Shown here: positions 35,301 to 46,521 of the stretch, in pieces
Position numbering within the stretch: the stretch's first letter is position 1
How the letters are laid out: every line of letters starts with the position of its first letter
NCBI RefSeq assembly: GCF_964275005.1
Contig: NC_092706.1
Location: 5,250,564 to 5,314,563, forward strand
Reading direction: 5' to 3'
Length of the DNA stretch: 64,000 nt
Source of the DNA: Diadema setosum
Lineage: Eukaryota; Echinodermata; Echinoidea; Diadematoida; Diadematidae
Made by a program: the position numbers and the translations under genes
The notes under the pieces: generated by a model
What the model saw: the letters and a program-made list of their open reading frames with translations, nothing else
The model's database searches: none
What the model was told of the DNA's origin: nothing

Positions 35301-38300
35301 TCTAGCAACGGGGCCCTGATATGATATGAAAATCTTTCAGTGGGCAGATTATGTGCACACCTAAAATCACCTTAGTGCCTATGTTACATGCCTAAACTGC
35401 GTTTGTCAGTGTATTAATGATTATGTTACACTTACCTGATAATGCGCACCGCGATACTCGTAAATTTATATCTTTTTAAAAGAGAAGAAGGAGCAGGAAA
35501 AAAAAAAAGAAATAGTACAGTGACACCTTTAACTACATGTGATGGTTACATGAATATTTGCATTACATTTCAAATTAGTTCAGAATTAGCAAGGCATTAG
35601 TTGTCATGATTGGGAGTGAGTTTGCCAAGCAGTCATCGCCAGTTAGAGTTCAGCAGGGTCATGTCAGTGACTTGTGGGTAAATGTTCGTAAATTATTAAG
35701 CTGAGACTATGTACATATATACTGCTTATGAACATGTTCCAGAATACTACCGTATTACCGTATCATACCATCGTATCGCACTTCTGCAGCCAATATGAGA
35801 AAAATAATGAAGGTATTCCAGACATAGCGCAGTCTAAATTTTGAATGATAATGAGTTGTTGGGAAAATGAAATGTGCAAATGAATTCTTTGAGTGTCCCA
35901 AGTGATATTCATGGTTCCAGGAGCAAGCTGGCTTGTATGATGGTTAAATGGTTCTTATCTCCACTGGATTATTGCCTGTGCAGTGTCATAGCCTGCAGAC
36001 ACACACAACATTGGTCCACATGACATGAATTCACTCATCTGTATCAATCCCCTTCACGTGAACTTTTGAACAGCATCACCCTTCAACCGAACCACGTCAG
36101 CGCCACAGCTGCCTCCCCCAGCTCCTGCTCAGCCCCTCCGAGCATTTGGTAGCCATCGCAACTCAGAGCCCAGCATTTATTCTCCGGCTGTCCACCCCAG
36201 TTCAGAAGTTTCGGGACTAGGTTTGCAGAAGGTACAGTGTCTGTCTGTCTGTCTGTTTCTGTCTCTTTCGCTCTGCCATCTTAGGGAGGTAATATTTAGA
36301 GGGTACAATTTAGCTGCTCAAATCTCTTCCTCTGGATGGGGCTGTATCATACTATTTTTCTCGGAATACTCTTTCATCTTTTAGCCCATTGATACCAAGT
36401 ATCTTCTTCATGTTTTACATACTATTCAAAGTGCAAGAAAGTTCTCATCCAGAAAGCATGGATAATTCTTAAAAAGCAAATACAAAATCAATATACTGTA
36501 TGTGCCATATATTTAGCAAATTTAACATTTTGCGAAATATTTGCCGCACACAGCAATTTGTGAGTGTGATGGGAATTGCATGCATGTGGTGTGTGTATGT
36601 GCATGAAAGCATGCTTAAGCAGAGAAATTTTAATGTAGTTTGTGAAAGGTGTTTAGGAGTGAGGGTGGCCTAATTGATTGAGCAGCAGAGTACTCAACAA
36701 TGAAGGAAAACAAGCAAACTCTGAGATACCATTTTGTCATCTTTAAAAAGGAATTAATTGTATCATGTACACACAAGACTCTTTCTTTGAAAGCTTGTAT
36801 TAAAATGCAACTGGGAAAAACAGTGATATGATTGAAGGTAGTATTTGTCCTGCTGATTATGGCAGTTGTTACAAAAATGTTTATGTTATAATAGTGCAAA
36901 CATTACTTACAGGAGTGCGAGACAAAAGGTACTATCAATCTCTTGTTTTGTTGTAGATAACACTGTCCCAAATACTCATATCCATGATAACACTGTGAAT
37001 CTGCCACTTGTTATACTTCTTATGGGGCAGACTTCTGAAGGGGAAGCACATCGCAGGGAAAAATACCTGGAGATACTTCTAAGGGAGTTGGAACAATCAA
37101 GGGAACAATTGGGGTACCCAGTAGTGGGCCAACAGCCTGCATCATCCCAAGGCGCTTTCCCTGAGAGGCGGAACGGTGGAGGAGGAACCCAGAACATGGA
37201 ACAATATGCGTGGTATATTGAAGCTGTAGAGCAAAAAGGTGAGACAAGCCACGGTCGCACGGGCAAAAGATCACTAAGTCTTTGCAAAATTTGCTCATCC
37301 ACACCGGTAGACAAACTTCTCGATGTTGAAGTTCTCGAAGTTTGGGTCACTGTTGCGTGTGCACAAGAATGAAGGAAGAGTGCGCCGTCTGACAGTGATT
37401 GGTTGTGACGTAACAATGCACGCCTGTACATCACAATGACGGCACGTTTCAGAGGCATTGCCAGCAAACCGATGGTGGACTGATCACATGACAAACTTTG
37501 CAAAGTTTCAGTTGCTAGCGTTCACACTACCCAAACCTCTAGAAGATTGGTGGGGGGGGGGGTCTGGGAAATTTCCCTAGTTTGAGTGGGAAGTTTCGTG
37601 TGAGGTTTCGCAAGAAGTTATGGGAAGTTTCCAGTCAAACAGGCAAAATCTACAGATCTTAAAGGATGGTATAGTTTTGGTTGAGATGGGGCTCCAGGTT
37701 TTTAACCTTTTTTGGAAGACGATGAGAAACTATGTGTAAAATATAAATGATCATACAATTCTAAGAAGAGTTCAAAGTTTATTTGATGGAAATCGGTTTT
37801 GAAATGGCCAAGATATCCAAAAACGAAGTAGTCCTGATAAAAGTTGGGTCCCACCTTTGCATGAATATAAATTCTATAAATCTTGGGATTGTGTTTCTGT
37901 ATCCTATACCATCTAGCTAGTTTTGGATGTATGATAGTAAATCATATAAATCCCAGCTCTGTGTATTGTATGTGTTTCTGTATCCTACATCTGCTAGTTT
38001 TGGATGTATGAATATAAATCCTGGCTCTGTTTATTTTGTGTGCTGCTGCCCTCGTAGGCAAGGACTATGCGGATGCATTGTGGGGGCGGGTGATGTCAAT
38101 GTCCCATGAAGACCTGCAGAAGAAAATGGCCGGCCTGCACATCTCACAGGGAGACGTTTCCATGGGAACGGGTCCTCCCAGTGATACCACGTCCAGCTCC
38201 GTGTCATCTGACACCTCTCCCTATGCGAGGGCTGTACTCAACGAGGAAGAAATGCATAGGGGAGTGGATACGAGTGGTGAGGCCATCTTTCATCCATTTA

Positions 38301-41300
38301 GACTTCTCGTTTTTTTCTGAGGAGCCATTTTTAGTCAAAATCCTATGGTTAAGATAGTGGAGTATCTCTCAGAGTGTTTCTCAGATAATTGTGGTACCCA
38401 CCCCTGTCTAAACACCTCAATAATGGACCCTAAATGACATATTACAACACATCAAATTTTCACTCCTAAAATGCTGTCACACCTGAAAAACATAGCCGAA
38501 ATGCCGTTTTCTGTTATGGTACCAAGTACAATAATACAATGTCCTTCATGACATATTTCGCCATTGTACTCTGTACAATGTCTTAAGTGGCATTTCTTTT
38601 TTTTTTTTTCTTTTTTTTTTTTTTAGTAGATACTTCTGACAAAAGTTGAAAAATAGTAACAATGAGCACTTTCCTGATTTACAAAATAAGATGCTCAGTT
38701 AAACAGATGTCAGATTTAATTGTACATTGTAGTACACAACAGTATACATAGTGGTGCCGGTGAAAATCAAAAATGTAAGTTGTTCAGTTATACAGATGTC
38801 AGATTTAATTGTACATGTAGTACATACACAACAGTAGTGGTGACAGTGAAAATAAAAAATTGTATTTTGTGAAATAGGATCCCTAAATGCTGCTGGAAAG
38901 AAAAAGGAAAAAAAAAAAACAACAACAACACTCCCTATCAAGGTAAACATCAAGGACACCAAATGTGTGAAAGAAGACCCTTTTGACACTTTTTTTTTTT
39001 TGGACATTAGTGCAGAGCAAGTCAGATGGAGAATGATGCCCCCCTCCCCCCCCCCCCCTTCCCCCATGAATGTAGCATAAGTTGCAAAATACCTTCTGCG
39101 TCATTATGCTACTCGTACTCAAAACTTATCCTGATGAAATCATCAATGGATTATTTATCGCTGATGCAAAGAATTTTTCCTTGAAAGTATTGCTCCGGAT
39201 GTGTCTGAATGTGGAAAGATTTAAAAAATGCCTGACAGAATAATGCGTAATCTGTTGTAGCCAGTCTGTTTCTCGTTCTACAATAACAAAGTGTTCATCA
39301 CCCTTCATTCAGATTCTGAGATGCAAGCAAGAACTGCCCCACCAAGAGTGGTACCGGCACAGACAGCTACGGTGCTGAACCAATTAGAAATGGGTATGTA
39401 ATGAACTTTGCTGTGCTATTAAAGATAATCTAGAGTTCTTTTGCTATAGAAAATAGCAAGGAATTTACCCTTTTCCCCATGTCTTTGTAGAACAAAGGAA
39501 TTCATCAATGTTAGTAGAACGCATGAGTAAAGTTTGAGGAAAAAGCAGAAAATCTTTAGAAAGTCATAAATTCTTGAAGTTTTGGTGCTGCCAGTGGTGG
39601 ATGAGAAGAGTGCAACATTTTGTGATGGTACTGCAGAACATTAACATTAAGAAAATGTAAACGAAATTCAGCAGAAACAGTAAATAACTTACTACTTTCA
39701 ATTGGTAATGATATTACCTTTTATGTGCATCAGTAACAAGTCAATGGAATGTGTACTTTTCATAAAAAATAAAATTATGTGGAATTCTCTTTATGTTTAC
39801 TTTCTATCATTGTAACATGGTGACATCACAAACTGTTGTAGTCTTCTCATTCAAAATTTATAACTTTAGAACGAATTGAAAGCAAGAGAGTATTAATCAG
39901 AAAGGTGAAAGTTGAGGTGTAAATTTTTTTTTAGTTTGTCTCAGTTATCCTGATTTTCCTCAAACTTCCACTGATGTATCCTACTGACATTGCTGCACCC
40001 GCTCAATCCACATGAATATTTGGGAAAACTTCCCCTTTGAAATATGGAAGCTAAAGATTTTCAGAATTCCACATTTCCTTAAAATAGTCAAGAGATGATG
40101 ATGCAATCACCTCACAAGTGTCCTAGCAACTCGTGTGCAAATTTTCACTGTAAGTCCTGATTTTTACATGAAACTAGGGAGGATTGTGTCCCGCATATCA
40201 AATTCATGTAGTCATTTAATAGGATATCAATTATTATTTTTCCCCTGAAGAAGATTCTCTAGTGATTAACTAATTGACAGAAATGAAGTTTTTGTCACTT
40301 TTTTTTGTACGAACCAATGGCAGAGTTAAAATTATCAGAAACATTGTGTCAAATTTTGACTAAAATTAACCAGTCTTTGGTATGATTTTACTCTTTTTAT
40401 GTAAACTTGAATGTGGATTGGAATTGCACAGTTATGGGTGAATCTGCTCAAGATGTTAAAGAGGTTGATTGACATTACACTGAACAGCCCACATAGCTCA
40501 TTTATTTTTCCCACCTGTGCAACTGCCAGATATCCCCAGGTACCGCATGGACAGGATCCCGCGCGGTTTCTGCATCATCTTCAACGCGAAGCACTTTCGA
40601 CGACAGGCTGACGTGAGCTTGTCACAGCGGGATGGGACGGAGAGGGACGTAGGTAAGTGTTTGGCGTAGACCGAACTTGTTTTATGCCTCCGCCACAAAG
40701 TGTCGCTGGAGGTGTTATGTTTTCCGGTTGTCCGTCCCTCCATCCGTCCTTCCGTCTGTCAATCTTTCCGTCCGTAATTGATTTTGTTGATAGCGTAACT
40801 CAAGAGCCATTTGAGGTATCCAAGTGAAACTTGGCTTATGTACAGCTGTACATGTGAGTGGATTAAGCTGTGCCTATTAGCTATTGGTGCACTCACTCAA
40901 AGTTAAAGTTCAAAGTCAAATTCTTCAAATTTTGCTTATTTCCCCAATATCTCTGCAATGCCTAATCTGTTTTCATGAAACTTGTGTACACATGTACTAC
41001 CAGATTAAGATTGTCTAAGGAAGGTTTTGGGCCATTAGACTACCATAAGGGCTGAAGTCAAAGGTTAAGTGAAGATGCTAAAACTTTTTTTTTTTCTCCA
41101 TATCTCAAAATGGCTCTAGGTATCTTCAGGAAACTTGATGTAATATGCATGTACTATATTACAATGATTCTCTTTGGAATTTAGGGCCATGGGGTCAAAT
41201 ATCAAAGGTCAGGTCAAAATCCTGAAGTTCTACTTGGTGCTGAAATGACACTATTTCTCCATCTCCAACACCTTGGGAATCATTCAATGCATACACTTAA

Positions 41301-43017
41301 TTGAACTGGGTATATACATGCCTTACTGCACAGTGCTTCTGCAGGGAAAGATTTGGGACATAAGGTCATAGGTCAAGTGAATGCATCACTCTTTTTCCCC
41401 ATATTTTAAAAAAAGCTCAAGTAATGCATGAAAATTTTATATCATCAGCTATGATCATTTGAAGACATTTCGTGAAAGTTGGAATATTACTGCTGAAACA
41501 CTGCAGCCGTGCAGAGGCAACCTGGTTTAAGGAATGTATGAACACTCCGCACATTTGGGGTTGTGCTGTCAAACTTCTAACACATCATTTCAGTTTTTGG
41601 CCAATCATGTAAAACCGTTGTCTTGCATTGTCAGCATGTTACTATTGGCCTATTGGAAGAACACTGCGAGATGACAGAGGCATGCCAGTCGCCATAGCGA
41701 CATTTCTAGTCTCAATCAATACTCTAGATGCTGGGGAAGTACATTACCCAGGTGGCTTGGTTCCAAGCACGTGTTTTTTGTTTTACCGTTTAAGAAGAAT
41801 TTCGTTTCACAAGGAGTTCTGAAGTTCCAGCGGACATTGCATGAGACTCATCAAGTTGATTTTAATGGGTTTACCCTGTGAAGGATGTCATGATGAATGA
41901 ATGCAGTGATGCAGAAGAAGGGATCAGTAAAAATTTAAGGAAGTTAAAAAAAATATTTCAGAAATTATAAACCGCTGTGAAAAAGATGACTGTAATTTTC
42001 AGATGTTTTATGAAAAGAACAGAGCTTCTGGTGGTTTTTAGTTTCTTGATTTGCTTTTTTTTTGGGGGGGGGAGAAATTTCATTGAAATTGTCCCTAGTT
42101 ATCTGCAGGCACAGAGAGAAAATCATAATTTCTTCCTTTTTATTTTGTATTCTGATCCTACTTTGGTTACCTTGTTGTGGGAAAGAAATGGGGTGGCCCA
42201 TATGCGCATCATTATGTCAGTAGTGTAGTCGAGCTATTAATTGGGCAACCCAGGGAGATTGTGGCGTAAGTTGAGGAATGAATTAGCATCTGTCTTGTTT
42301 GCCGGGTCAAAGTTCAAACCTTCAGGTGCTCCTTTCAGTCACTAAAGTCATCCCTTGCATTTCTTCTTGTCCCACCCAACAGAGAGGTTGCTGAACACAT
42401 TCGGAAATAACCTGAAGTTCAAAACCCATGTGATCCACGACCCTCCGGCCCATGGCTACATAAATGTCTTGAGCGACTTGCAGAAATATGATCATTCGAA
42501 CTTCGACTGCTTCGTCTGCATCATACTCTCCCACGGTGCCAAGGATGTCGTGTACGGGAGCGACGGCAAGACCACACCCATTGATGCTATGACAGGTTTG
42601 TGTTTTTTATTGTGACCTTTTGACCCTAAAATGTACTGGTTCTCTCAGTGACAATGCATTTATGCTCCTGTTTCTTTCTCAAACCTGCAAAATTTTGCAG
42701 ATTTCTTTATTATTTGTGCAGAGTCAGTAACTTTTGCTTATTCCAATCAGATATTTTCCAATAAAAATAATTGGGGGGGGGGGGCGGAATCCGCCCCCTT
42801 CGGTGTTAGCATAGCCAAAAAAGCCCAGCCTGATTAGGGTTAAGATGGCAATATCTGCCGTGAATGCCCCCAAGGCTTGATGGGTTTAATCATCATCTCA
42901 TACCACGTTCAGTTTGGCTTTGAAGAGTAGAGGAATATCAGACAAATGAATTGGTAGAGGTTTCATCAAAATCGGTTCTAAACTAAGAAAGTTACAGAAT
43001 GTAAACTGACTAGCTGT

Positions 43018-43092
<75 letters not shown>

Positions 43093-43644
43093 ATATATAT
43101 ATATATTTCTTTTAATTGCACCTTCAAATCATTTCATTTTGAAGTTTGTTGGCCATGATGTGTGCTAGTTTTTAGAGTAACTTGATAATGGATCACAAAG
43201 AACTGCATCATTTCTATTGCTGCATCATTCTAAAGTTGGTGATCTTTCATTTTGGATCCAGGATTATTTCGAGGGGAGTACTGCAGGTCTCTTGGAGGGA
43301 AGCCCAAGCTCTTCTTCATCCAGGCCTGCCAGGGCAGGGAAGCCCAGAAGCCAGTGGACATCCAGCAGGACTCGCACCAAACTCTCCCGAACGACGCCGA
43401 CATCCTCGTCAGCCTGTCCACGGTTCCGGGCTTCTCGTCCAATCGCAGCGTCTCTCAGGGCTCCTGGTACATCACGACCCTCTGCCGTGTCATCGACACA
43501 TACTATGCCAGGGTGGACCTCCTCACCATGCTGACCATGGTCAACCAAGTGCTAAGTCAAGCCGCTGACCAGCAGCAATGCAAACAGATCGGAATGCCCA
43601 TGCATACCCTCAGGAAACAGATCTTCTTCAGCAAAGTCTCTTAG
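31951..43644 (+). CDS. CASP8: Caspase-8/10-like initiator caspase with two death-effector domains
   Basis: Nine exons join in frame to a 640-residue protein: 31951-32330, 33173-33296, 34377-34494, 36957-37238, 38058-38276, 39313-39393, 40530-40652, 42383-42595, 43262-43644. An in-frame TGA lies directly before the first ATG; the second ATG (31957) has the better context (A at -3, G at +4). Exon 1 encodes DED1 and exons 2-3 DED2. A long, poorly conserved linker of three to four exons follows, then the protease. The p20 part has RIPRGFCIIFNAKHF with the S1 arginine, CIILSHG with the catalytic histidine, and FFIQACQG with the catalytic cysteine, identical to caspase-8. The p10 part has SNRSVSQGSWYITTLC with the substrate-binding arginine. 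By family knowledge such caspases are recruited by FADD through their DEDs and cleave effector caspases. The intersubunit linker is short, with VDIQQD a candidate processing site. Caspase-10 versus -8 cannot be separated in an invertebrate. Confidence 0.93.
33173..33296 (+). CDS. CASP8: Caspase exon 2: first half of DED2
   Basis: Acceptor gttcgtag, donor gtaaaa. It reads LMLKIADSLTRDEREQLRFY followed by ISVIEDCKTPLQ. The DER...LRF pattern corresponds to DED helix 2. Ends in phase 0. Confidence 0.9.
34172..34281. repeat. Inverted repeat in caspase intron
   Basis: Left arm ttgatggtattcatggaata then ccagggaatatt; right arm gatattccctggtatcccat then tcatagccatcca. The arms are imperfect mirrors of about 38 bp, consistent with a small transposon. 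Confidence 0.7.
34377..34494 (+). CDS. CASP8: Caspase exon 3: second half of DED2
   Basis: Acceptor ctgtttcag, donor gtaaag. It reads LFSQMERYDIIGPDNVSFLA then QLMHVVGNSALAKDIQ, closing the second death-effector domain. Ends in phase 1. Confidence 0.92.
35138..35316. mobile_element. Palindromic miniature transposon with ~57-bp near-perfect terminal repeats
   Basis: The left end gggccccgttgctagaaact continues through tttgcgtttaaatgcaactt. The right end mirrors it with about one difference over some 57 bp. The centre carries two CCAATCA-type words. High arm identity suggests recent insertion. Confidence 0.9.
36074..36231 (+). CDS. Possible alternative Pro/Ser-rich linker exon of the caspase
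   Basis: A 158-nt open stretch between an acceptor (ttgaacag, 36073) and a donor (gtacag, 36232) accepts phase 1 and leaves phase 0. It encodes SPFNRTTSAPQLPPPAPAQP and a further Ser/Pro-rich part. It joins in frame to the alternative acceptor at 37030 (ggggcag), giving a 668-residue isoform. The main model skips it. A weaker donor at 36221 would instead restore phase 1. Not conserved sequence, so exon status is inferred only from frame and splice sites. Confidence 0.45.
36957..37238 (+). CDS. CASP8: Caspase linker exon (variable start)
   Basis: A strong acceptor (ttttgttgtag) fits phase 1 from exon 3. A second in-frame acceptor at 37030 would drop the first 74 nt if the Pro/Ser exon is used. 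It encodes EAHRREKYLEILLRELEQSR, a charged helix with coiled-coil character, then a Gly-rich stretch and MEQYAWYIEAVEQK. Donor gtgaga at 37239; phase 1. Confidence 0.75.
37671..37856. mobile_element. AGCCCCATCTCAACC-family element, copy 2 (partial)
   Basis: It begins ggtatagttttggttgagat then ggggctccagg and includes caaagtttatttgatggaaa and gttgggtcccacc, matching the copy at 23424-23800 in reverse. Confidence 0.7.
38058..38276 (+). CDS. CASP8: Caspase linker exon
   Basis: Acceptor cctcgtag, donor gtgagg. It encodes KDYADALWGRVMSMSHEDLQ and a Ser/Thr-rich stretch ending NEEEMHRGVDTS. Phase 1 on both sides and 219 nt long, so skipping it would keep frame. Confidence 0.85.
38697..38865. repeat. 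Tandem duplication, ~95-bp unit, two copies
   Basis: The phrase acagatgtcagatttaattg occurs at about 38703 and 38794, with matching flanks (agtggtg.cgtgaaaat). Confidence 0.85.
39313..39393 (+). CDS. CASP8: Caspase linker exon (81 nt)
   Basis: Acceptor cattcag, donor gtatgt. It encodes DSEMQARTAPPRVVPAQTAT then VLNQLEM. Phase 1 on both sides; too short to be found by length alone but open and well bordered. Confidence 0.8.
39540..40040. mobile_element. Inverted-repeat element related to 51018-51830, diverged copy
   Basis: It shares gaagttttggtgctgccagt and cttccactgatgt-type and aaacttcccctttgaaat blocks with the second element. Borders are approximate. Confidence 0.5.
40530..40652 (+). CDS. 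CASP8: Caspase p20 exon with S1 arginine
   Basis: Acceptor aactgccag, donor gtaagt. It encodes DIPRYRMDRIPRGFCIIFNA then KHFRRQADVSLSQRDGTERD, aligning with YKMDSKPRGYCLIINNHNF of human caspase-8. Phase 1 on both sides. Confidence 0.93.
40684..41523 (+). mobile_element. Dispersed repeat starting in GCCTCCGCC
   Basis: It starts atgcctccgccacaaagtgt with (TCCGTC)-like runs and ends ctgcagccgtgcagaggcaa. Inside, about 160-bp loosely repeated phrases (catatctcaa, ggtcaagtgaa) suggest a degenerate tandem core. The 61,600-61,700 interval ends with a related aacataacctcctcccttgg. Confidence 0.5.
42383..42595 (+). CDS. CASP8: Caspase p20 exon with catalytic histidine
   Basis: Acceptor cacccaacag, donor gtttgt. 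It encodes ERLLNTFGNNLKF, then LQKYDHSNFDCFVCIILSHG, then DVVYGSDGKTTPID. The SHG histidine is the catalytic base. Phase 1 on both sides. Confidence 0.94.
42596..43261 (+). other. CASP8: Caspase last intron with (TA)n
   Basis: It contains a poly-G run at 42773-42783 and an (AT)n/(GT)n tract at 43021-43106; nothing else recognised. Confidence 0.7.
43021..43106. repeat. (AT)n-(GT)n microsatellite
   Basis: About 60 bp of AT followed by a few GT and further AT units. Confidence 0.97.
43262..43644 (+). CDS. CASP8: Caspase last exon: catalytic cysteine and p10 subunit
   Basis: Acceptor tggatccag; TAG at 43642-43644. It encodes GKPKLFFIQACQG, a short interdomain segment with VDIQQD and LPNDAD, then ADILVSLSTVPGFSSNRSVS, GSWYITTLCRVIDTYY and a C-terminal TLRKQIFFSKVS. 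Confidence 0.95.
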
Positions 43645-43977
43645 GACTTGGAACTGTCTGGCACTAAAGGAAAACTCTAGTGGATGCAGCCAGTATCCTC
43701 AACAGGTTGCTGTTGATAGAGACATCGTCACACTTAAAAACTTTAGAAGCGCGAAGAAATATGGGTGTTCGGATTGAATTTGCTTCCATTGGGGGTATTC
43801 GAAAACCATGAATAGTGCCTGTCAGCCACATGCCAGCCAATATGTGCATTGAAGCACACAACCATCGGTAATGATTGACTCCAGTGGAAATTCTTTGGCT
43901 GTCTGTTTATGTGTACTCACATAGAGATTAGTGATGAAGCTGTTCATGATCCGTTGCAGGAATTCTAGAATATATAT

Positions 43978-44645
43978 GTGACCTGCTGCAACAAAAGGAT
44001 CCGAAAGTCGGGGGAAGACAATCTCCTGAAAATGACATGACATTATTCCCTCATACTCTTCCACTTTAATGTCATACGTAACATGAATCATGAAAGTACT
44101 CGGTTGCGGAGATATCAATGATTTTATTAGCGCATGTCGAGTGGTTTAGGAAATCAGCATTTTGAAGAAACTGCCTTCAAAGTTTTCCTTCCATTGCTAT
44201 CATGGTCAAGGGGAAGCAAGAGAGTTTTCACCGTTTGGCAATAGAAGGTACGCTCCTAGCAACCTCTGCGATGTTCATTCAAGCTTAGCGCCAGCGGTCT
44301 ACGCACGAACAATCAGTAACAAGGATGCCATGCACTGACCAATGAGATCACCCCCTCGTTGCTAGGGGCAGAGTCTAGCTGCGGTGCTATATCCAAATCT
44401 TCGCACACATTTCTGTTCCTTTGAAAGTCGGAAAATCATGGCCCAGATAAACGCTATTTTCTTGCCGTTCCTTTGATCATTTCGCTTCGAGATTTCGGCA
44501 GATGATAGAAGATACATTAGACTACAAAATTATCTCATAAACAGAAATCTGAACGTTTTGACCGATTTTGATGATCTGACTTCAAACTCTATTTTCTCGG
44601 TTCACCCGTCAGCGACTTTAGGATCCTTTTGTCGTAGCGGGTCAC
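43978..44645 (+). mobile_element. GTGACCCGCTACAAC-family DNA transposon, copy 3
   Basis: It begins gtgacctgctgcaacaaaag and ends ggatccttttgtcgtagcgg then gtcac, flanked by ATAT (43974-43977 and 44646-44649). It lies about 330 bp after the caspase stop, so it is probably in the caspase 3' UTR. Confidence 0.9.
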
Positions 44646-45269
44646 ATATCTGATCTGGATCTACCTTGCCACTCCATCTCTGCTGTAAAGTCTCCGAGTC
44701 TCTGATGACAATGTAACGGTCATACTGAGTTCTAATCAATCAAGTCATTTCTTTTTCTGGAAACAAACTCAAGCACACCATTTCTATTCACACGGTGGGG
44801 CTGTTGACTTGCTATTTGAATTGAAAGCGATCACGCGTAGGTATATGTAGACATGTAATGAGTTTACATAAACACACACAATTCACTCATCTGCTGTAAT
44901 TCTGTGTGAACTATTTGGCTGCTATGTTGTTTGATCAAACTGCTCTGTCTTTTTGTTATTTCTTTCTTTCTTTTTTTTGCAACATATCATAACTCTTTAG
45001 AGAGAGAGTGGAAAATGGTACAACGTAGAGGAACAAGGAAGAGAGAGAGAGAGAGAGAGGATTAGAAAGTTTTTTTTTTTTTTTTTTTTTAATATAAACC
45101 AGTCCAGTACTCTTACCCATCCCCCCCCCCCCCCAATTTCCATTGATACTAAAGTAGAGTGACTTACTTGTATACGCCATATATTTCGCAAATCGTGACT
45201 TCCCGATGACTTCATAAGTGGTTAAATTCGCGATTGTGGAGTCCTGTACTGAACGGAGAAATATGTACG

Positions 45270-45528
45270 CATATCGTCGCTGGGGTGACAAGACCTCGTA
45301 TCTCAAAAATGTCAAATTTTTTTTTTTTTTTAGCTTAATGGTCAAATAATGGGTCAAGTGATGTCCTGGCCAAATCCTAACTGCCTTACTCCAAAAATGA
45401 AGCCACCATGACATGTCAAAGAGAAGGCTTTCCCATTCACTATAGTGCTTTGGCCGCCATGTTTTTTCGCTCTCCTGAACATTTGACATTTTTGAGATAC
45501 GAGGTTTTGTCACCCCAGCGACGATATG
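45270..45528. mobile_element. CATATCGTCGCTGGGGTGACA-type miniature transposon, copy 1
   Basis: The left end catatcgtcgctggggtgac then aagacctcgtatctcaaaaa is mirrored at 45484-45528. About 259 bp; no coding capacity. Confidence 0.9.
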
Positions 45529-45854
45529 TCACATTCATATCAGGATCAGAGTCAATATTTTTGTGTGTTTTTATTTTCACGAAAATAACAACCTCGTGTA
45601 ATATTCGGTGTATACAGTAACAGACTGGTATGGGAAGTCATTGCACTATATATATTGGTGATTCCAGTGGTACTCATTTTAGAACACCCAGTAGCACGGA
45701 GAAAATGTGTTTGTGAGATTGAATTAATTTTCTTTTGCTGCTCACAGGGGTACATTCAGAAACTGGGTCTAGAGCATGTCTGCTAGAATAGAATTGCGGG
45801 TCAGCCAATATGTGCGTCAAAGTGTTTGCCCACCAGTAAAAATTCTTCAGCTGC

Positions 45855-45860
45855 AATAAA
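45855..45860 (+). terminator. Candidate polyadenylation signal downstream of the caspase
   Basis: AATAAA about 2.2 kb after the caspase stop codon; no canonical signal was noticed closer. Confidence 0.25.
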
Positions 45861-45891
45861 GCTGCACATGATTCGTGACCTATTACCTACG

Positions 45892-46053
45892 CAGTGCACT
45901 CCCGTTATAATGAACATGGTTAGAACAAAAATCTGTTACAATGAAATGAAAATTCAGGCCGCAACGGTATTGGCTCAATGTTTTTTTTTTTCTTCAATAT
46001 AATGAAAGAAAATCGCCGGTCCCGAGGACTTCATCATAATGGGAGTCCACTGT
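45892..46053. mobile_element. CAGTGGACTCCCGTTATAA-type miniature transposon, copy 1
   Basis: It begins cagtgcactcccgttataat and ends cataatgggagtccactgta. The ends mirror each other; about 160 bp. Confidence 0.8.
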
Positions 46054-46521
46054 ACACATGTATTGCCTATTTCCTCTTACTGTTGAGCAAAATATTTTTG
46101 TGGCATTAAATTTTGGTGAATTGGAGCTGCTGGCCTTTTTACGTGGCATGAAATTGATCATTAATTGTCACTTGACAAGATCTTTCACATGCAATTTCAA
46201 TTTCGCAAATCTTGTCTTTTGTGAAATTCATGAAATTTAATTGCACCTAAACATTTCCGCTTGTAAAGTATGTACAAGTCAGGCCAGCCTTTCCATTACA
46301 TGGTATTCCTTGCCACTACTGGGGGTTATAATCGATGATCTTACTACACTTGAACATTGATATGTTATGCACTGTCTCTCCTACTTGTATCTATCCAGTT
46401 GCAATGAGTTCGTCCATCTCTTCTTCTTGTGCCTACAGAGATAATGTATGTCAACATAACCTCCATCCCCCCCAAAATAACTCTTAGTGTGGAAGAGAAA
46501 CACATGTCTGTAGGCCTATGC

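Larger units (their letters stand above)
32331..36956 (+). other. CASP8: Caspase introns 1-3
   Basis: 32331-33172 and 33297-34376 hold no gene; an inverted repeat is at 34172-34281. 34495-36956 holds a poly-C/poly-A run (34617-34650), a palindromic transposon (35138-35316), the possible alternative exon (36074-36231) and a short (CTGT)n run at 36240. Confidence 0.6.
37239..42382 (+). other. CASP8: Caspase introns 4-7
   Basis: They contain a partial dispersed element (37671-37856), a ~95-bp tandem duplication (38697-38865), a diverged inverted-repeat element (39540-40040) and a long dispersed repeat (40684-41523). 41530-42382 shows nothing except a poly-T/poly-G run at 42055. Confidence 0.6.
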
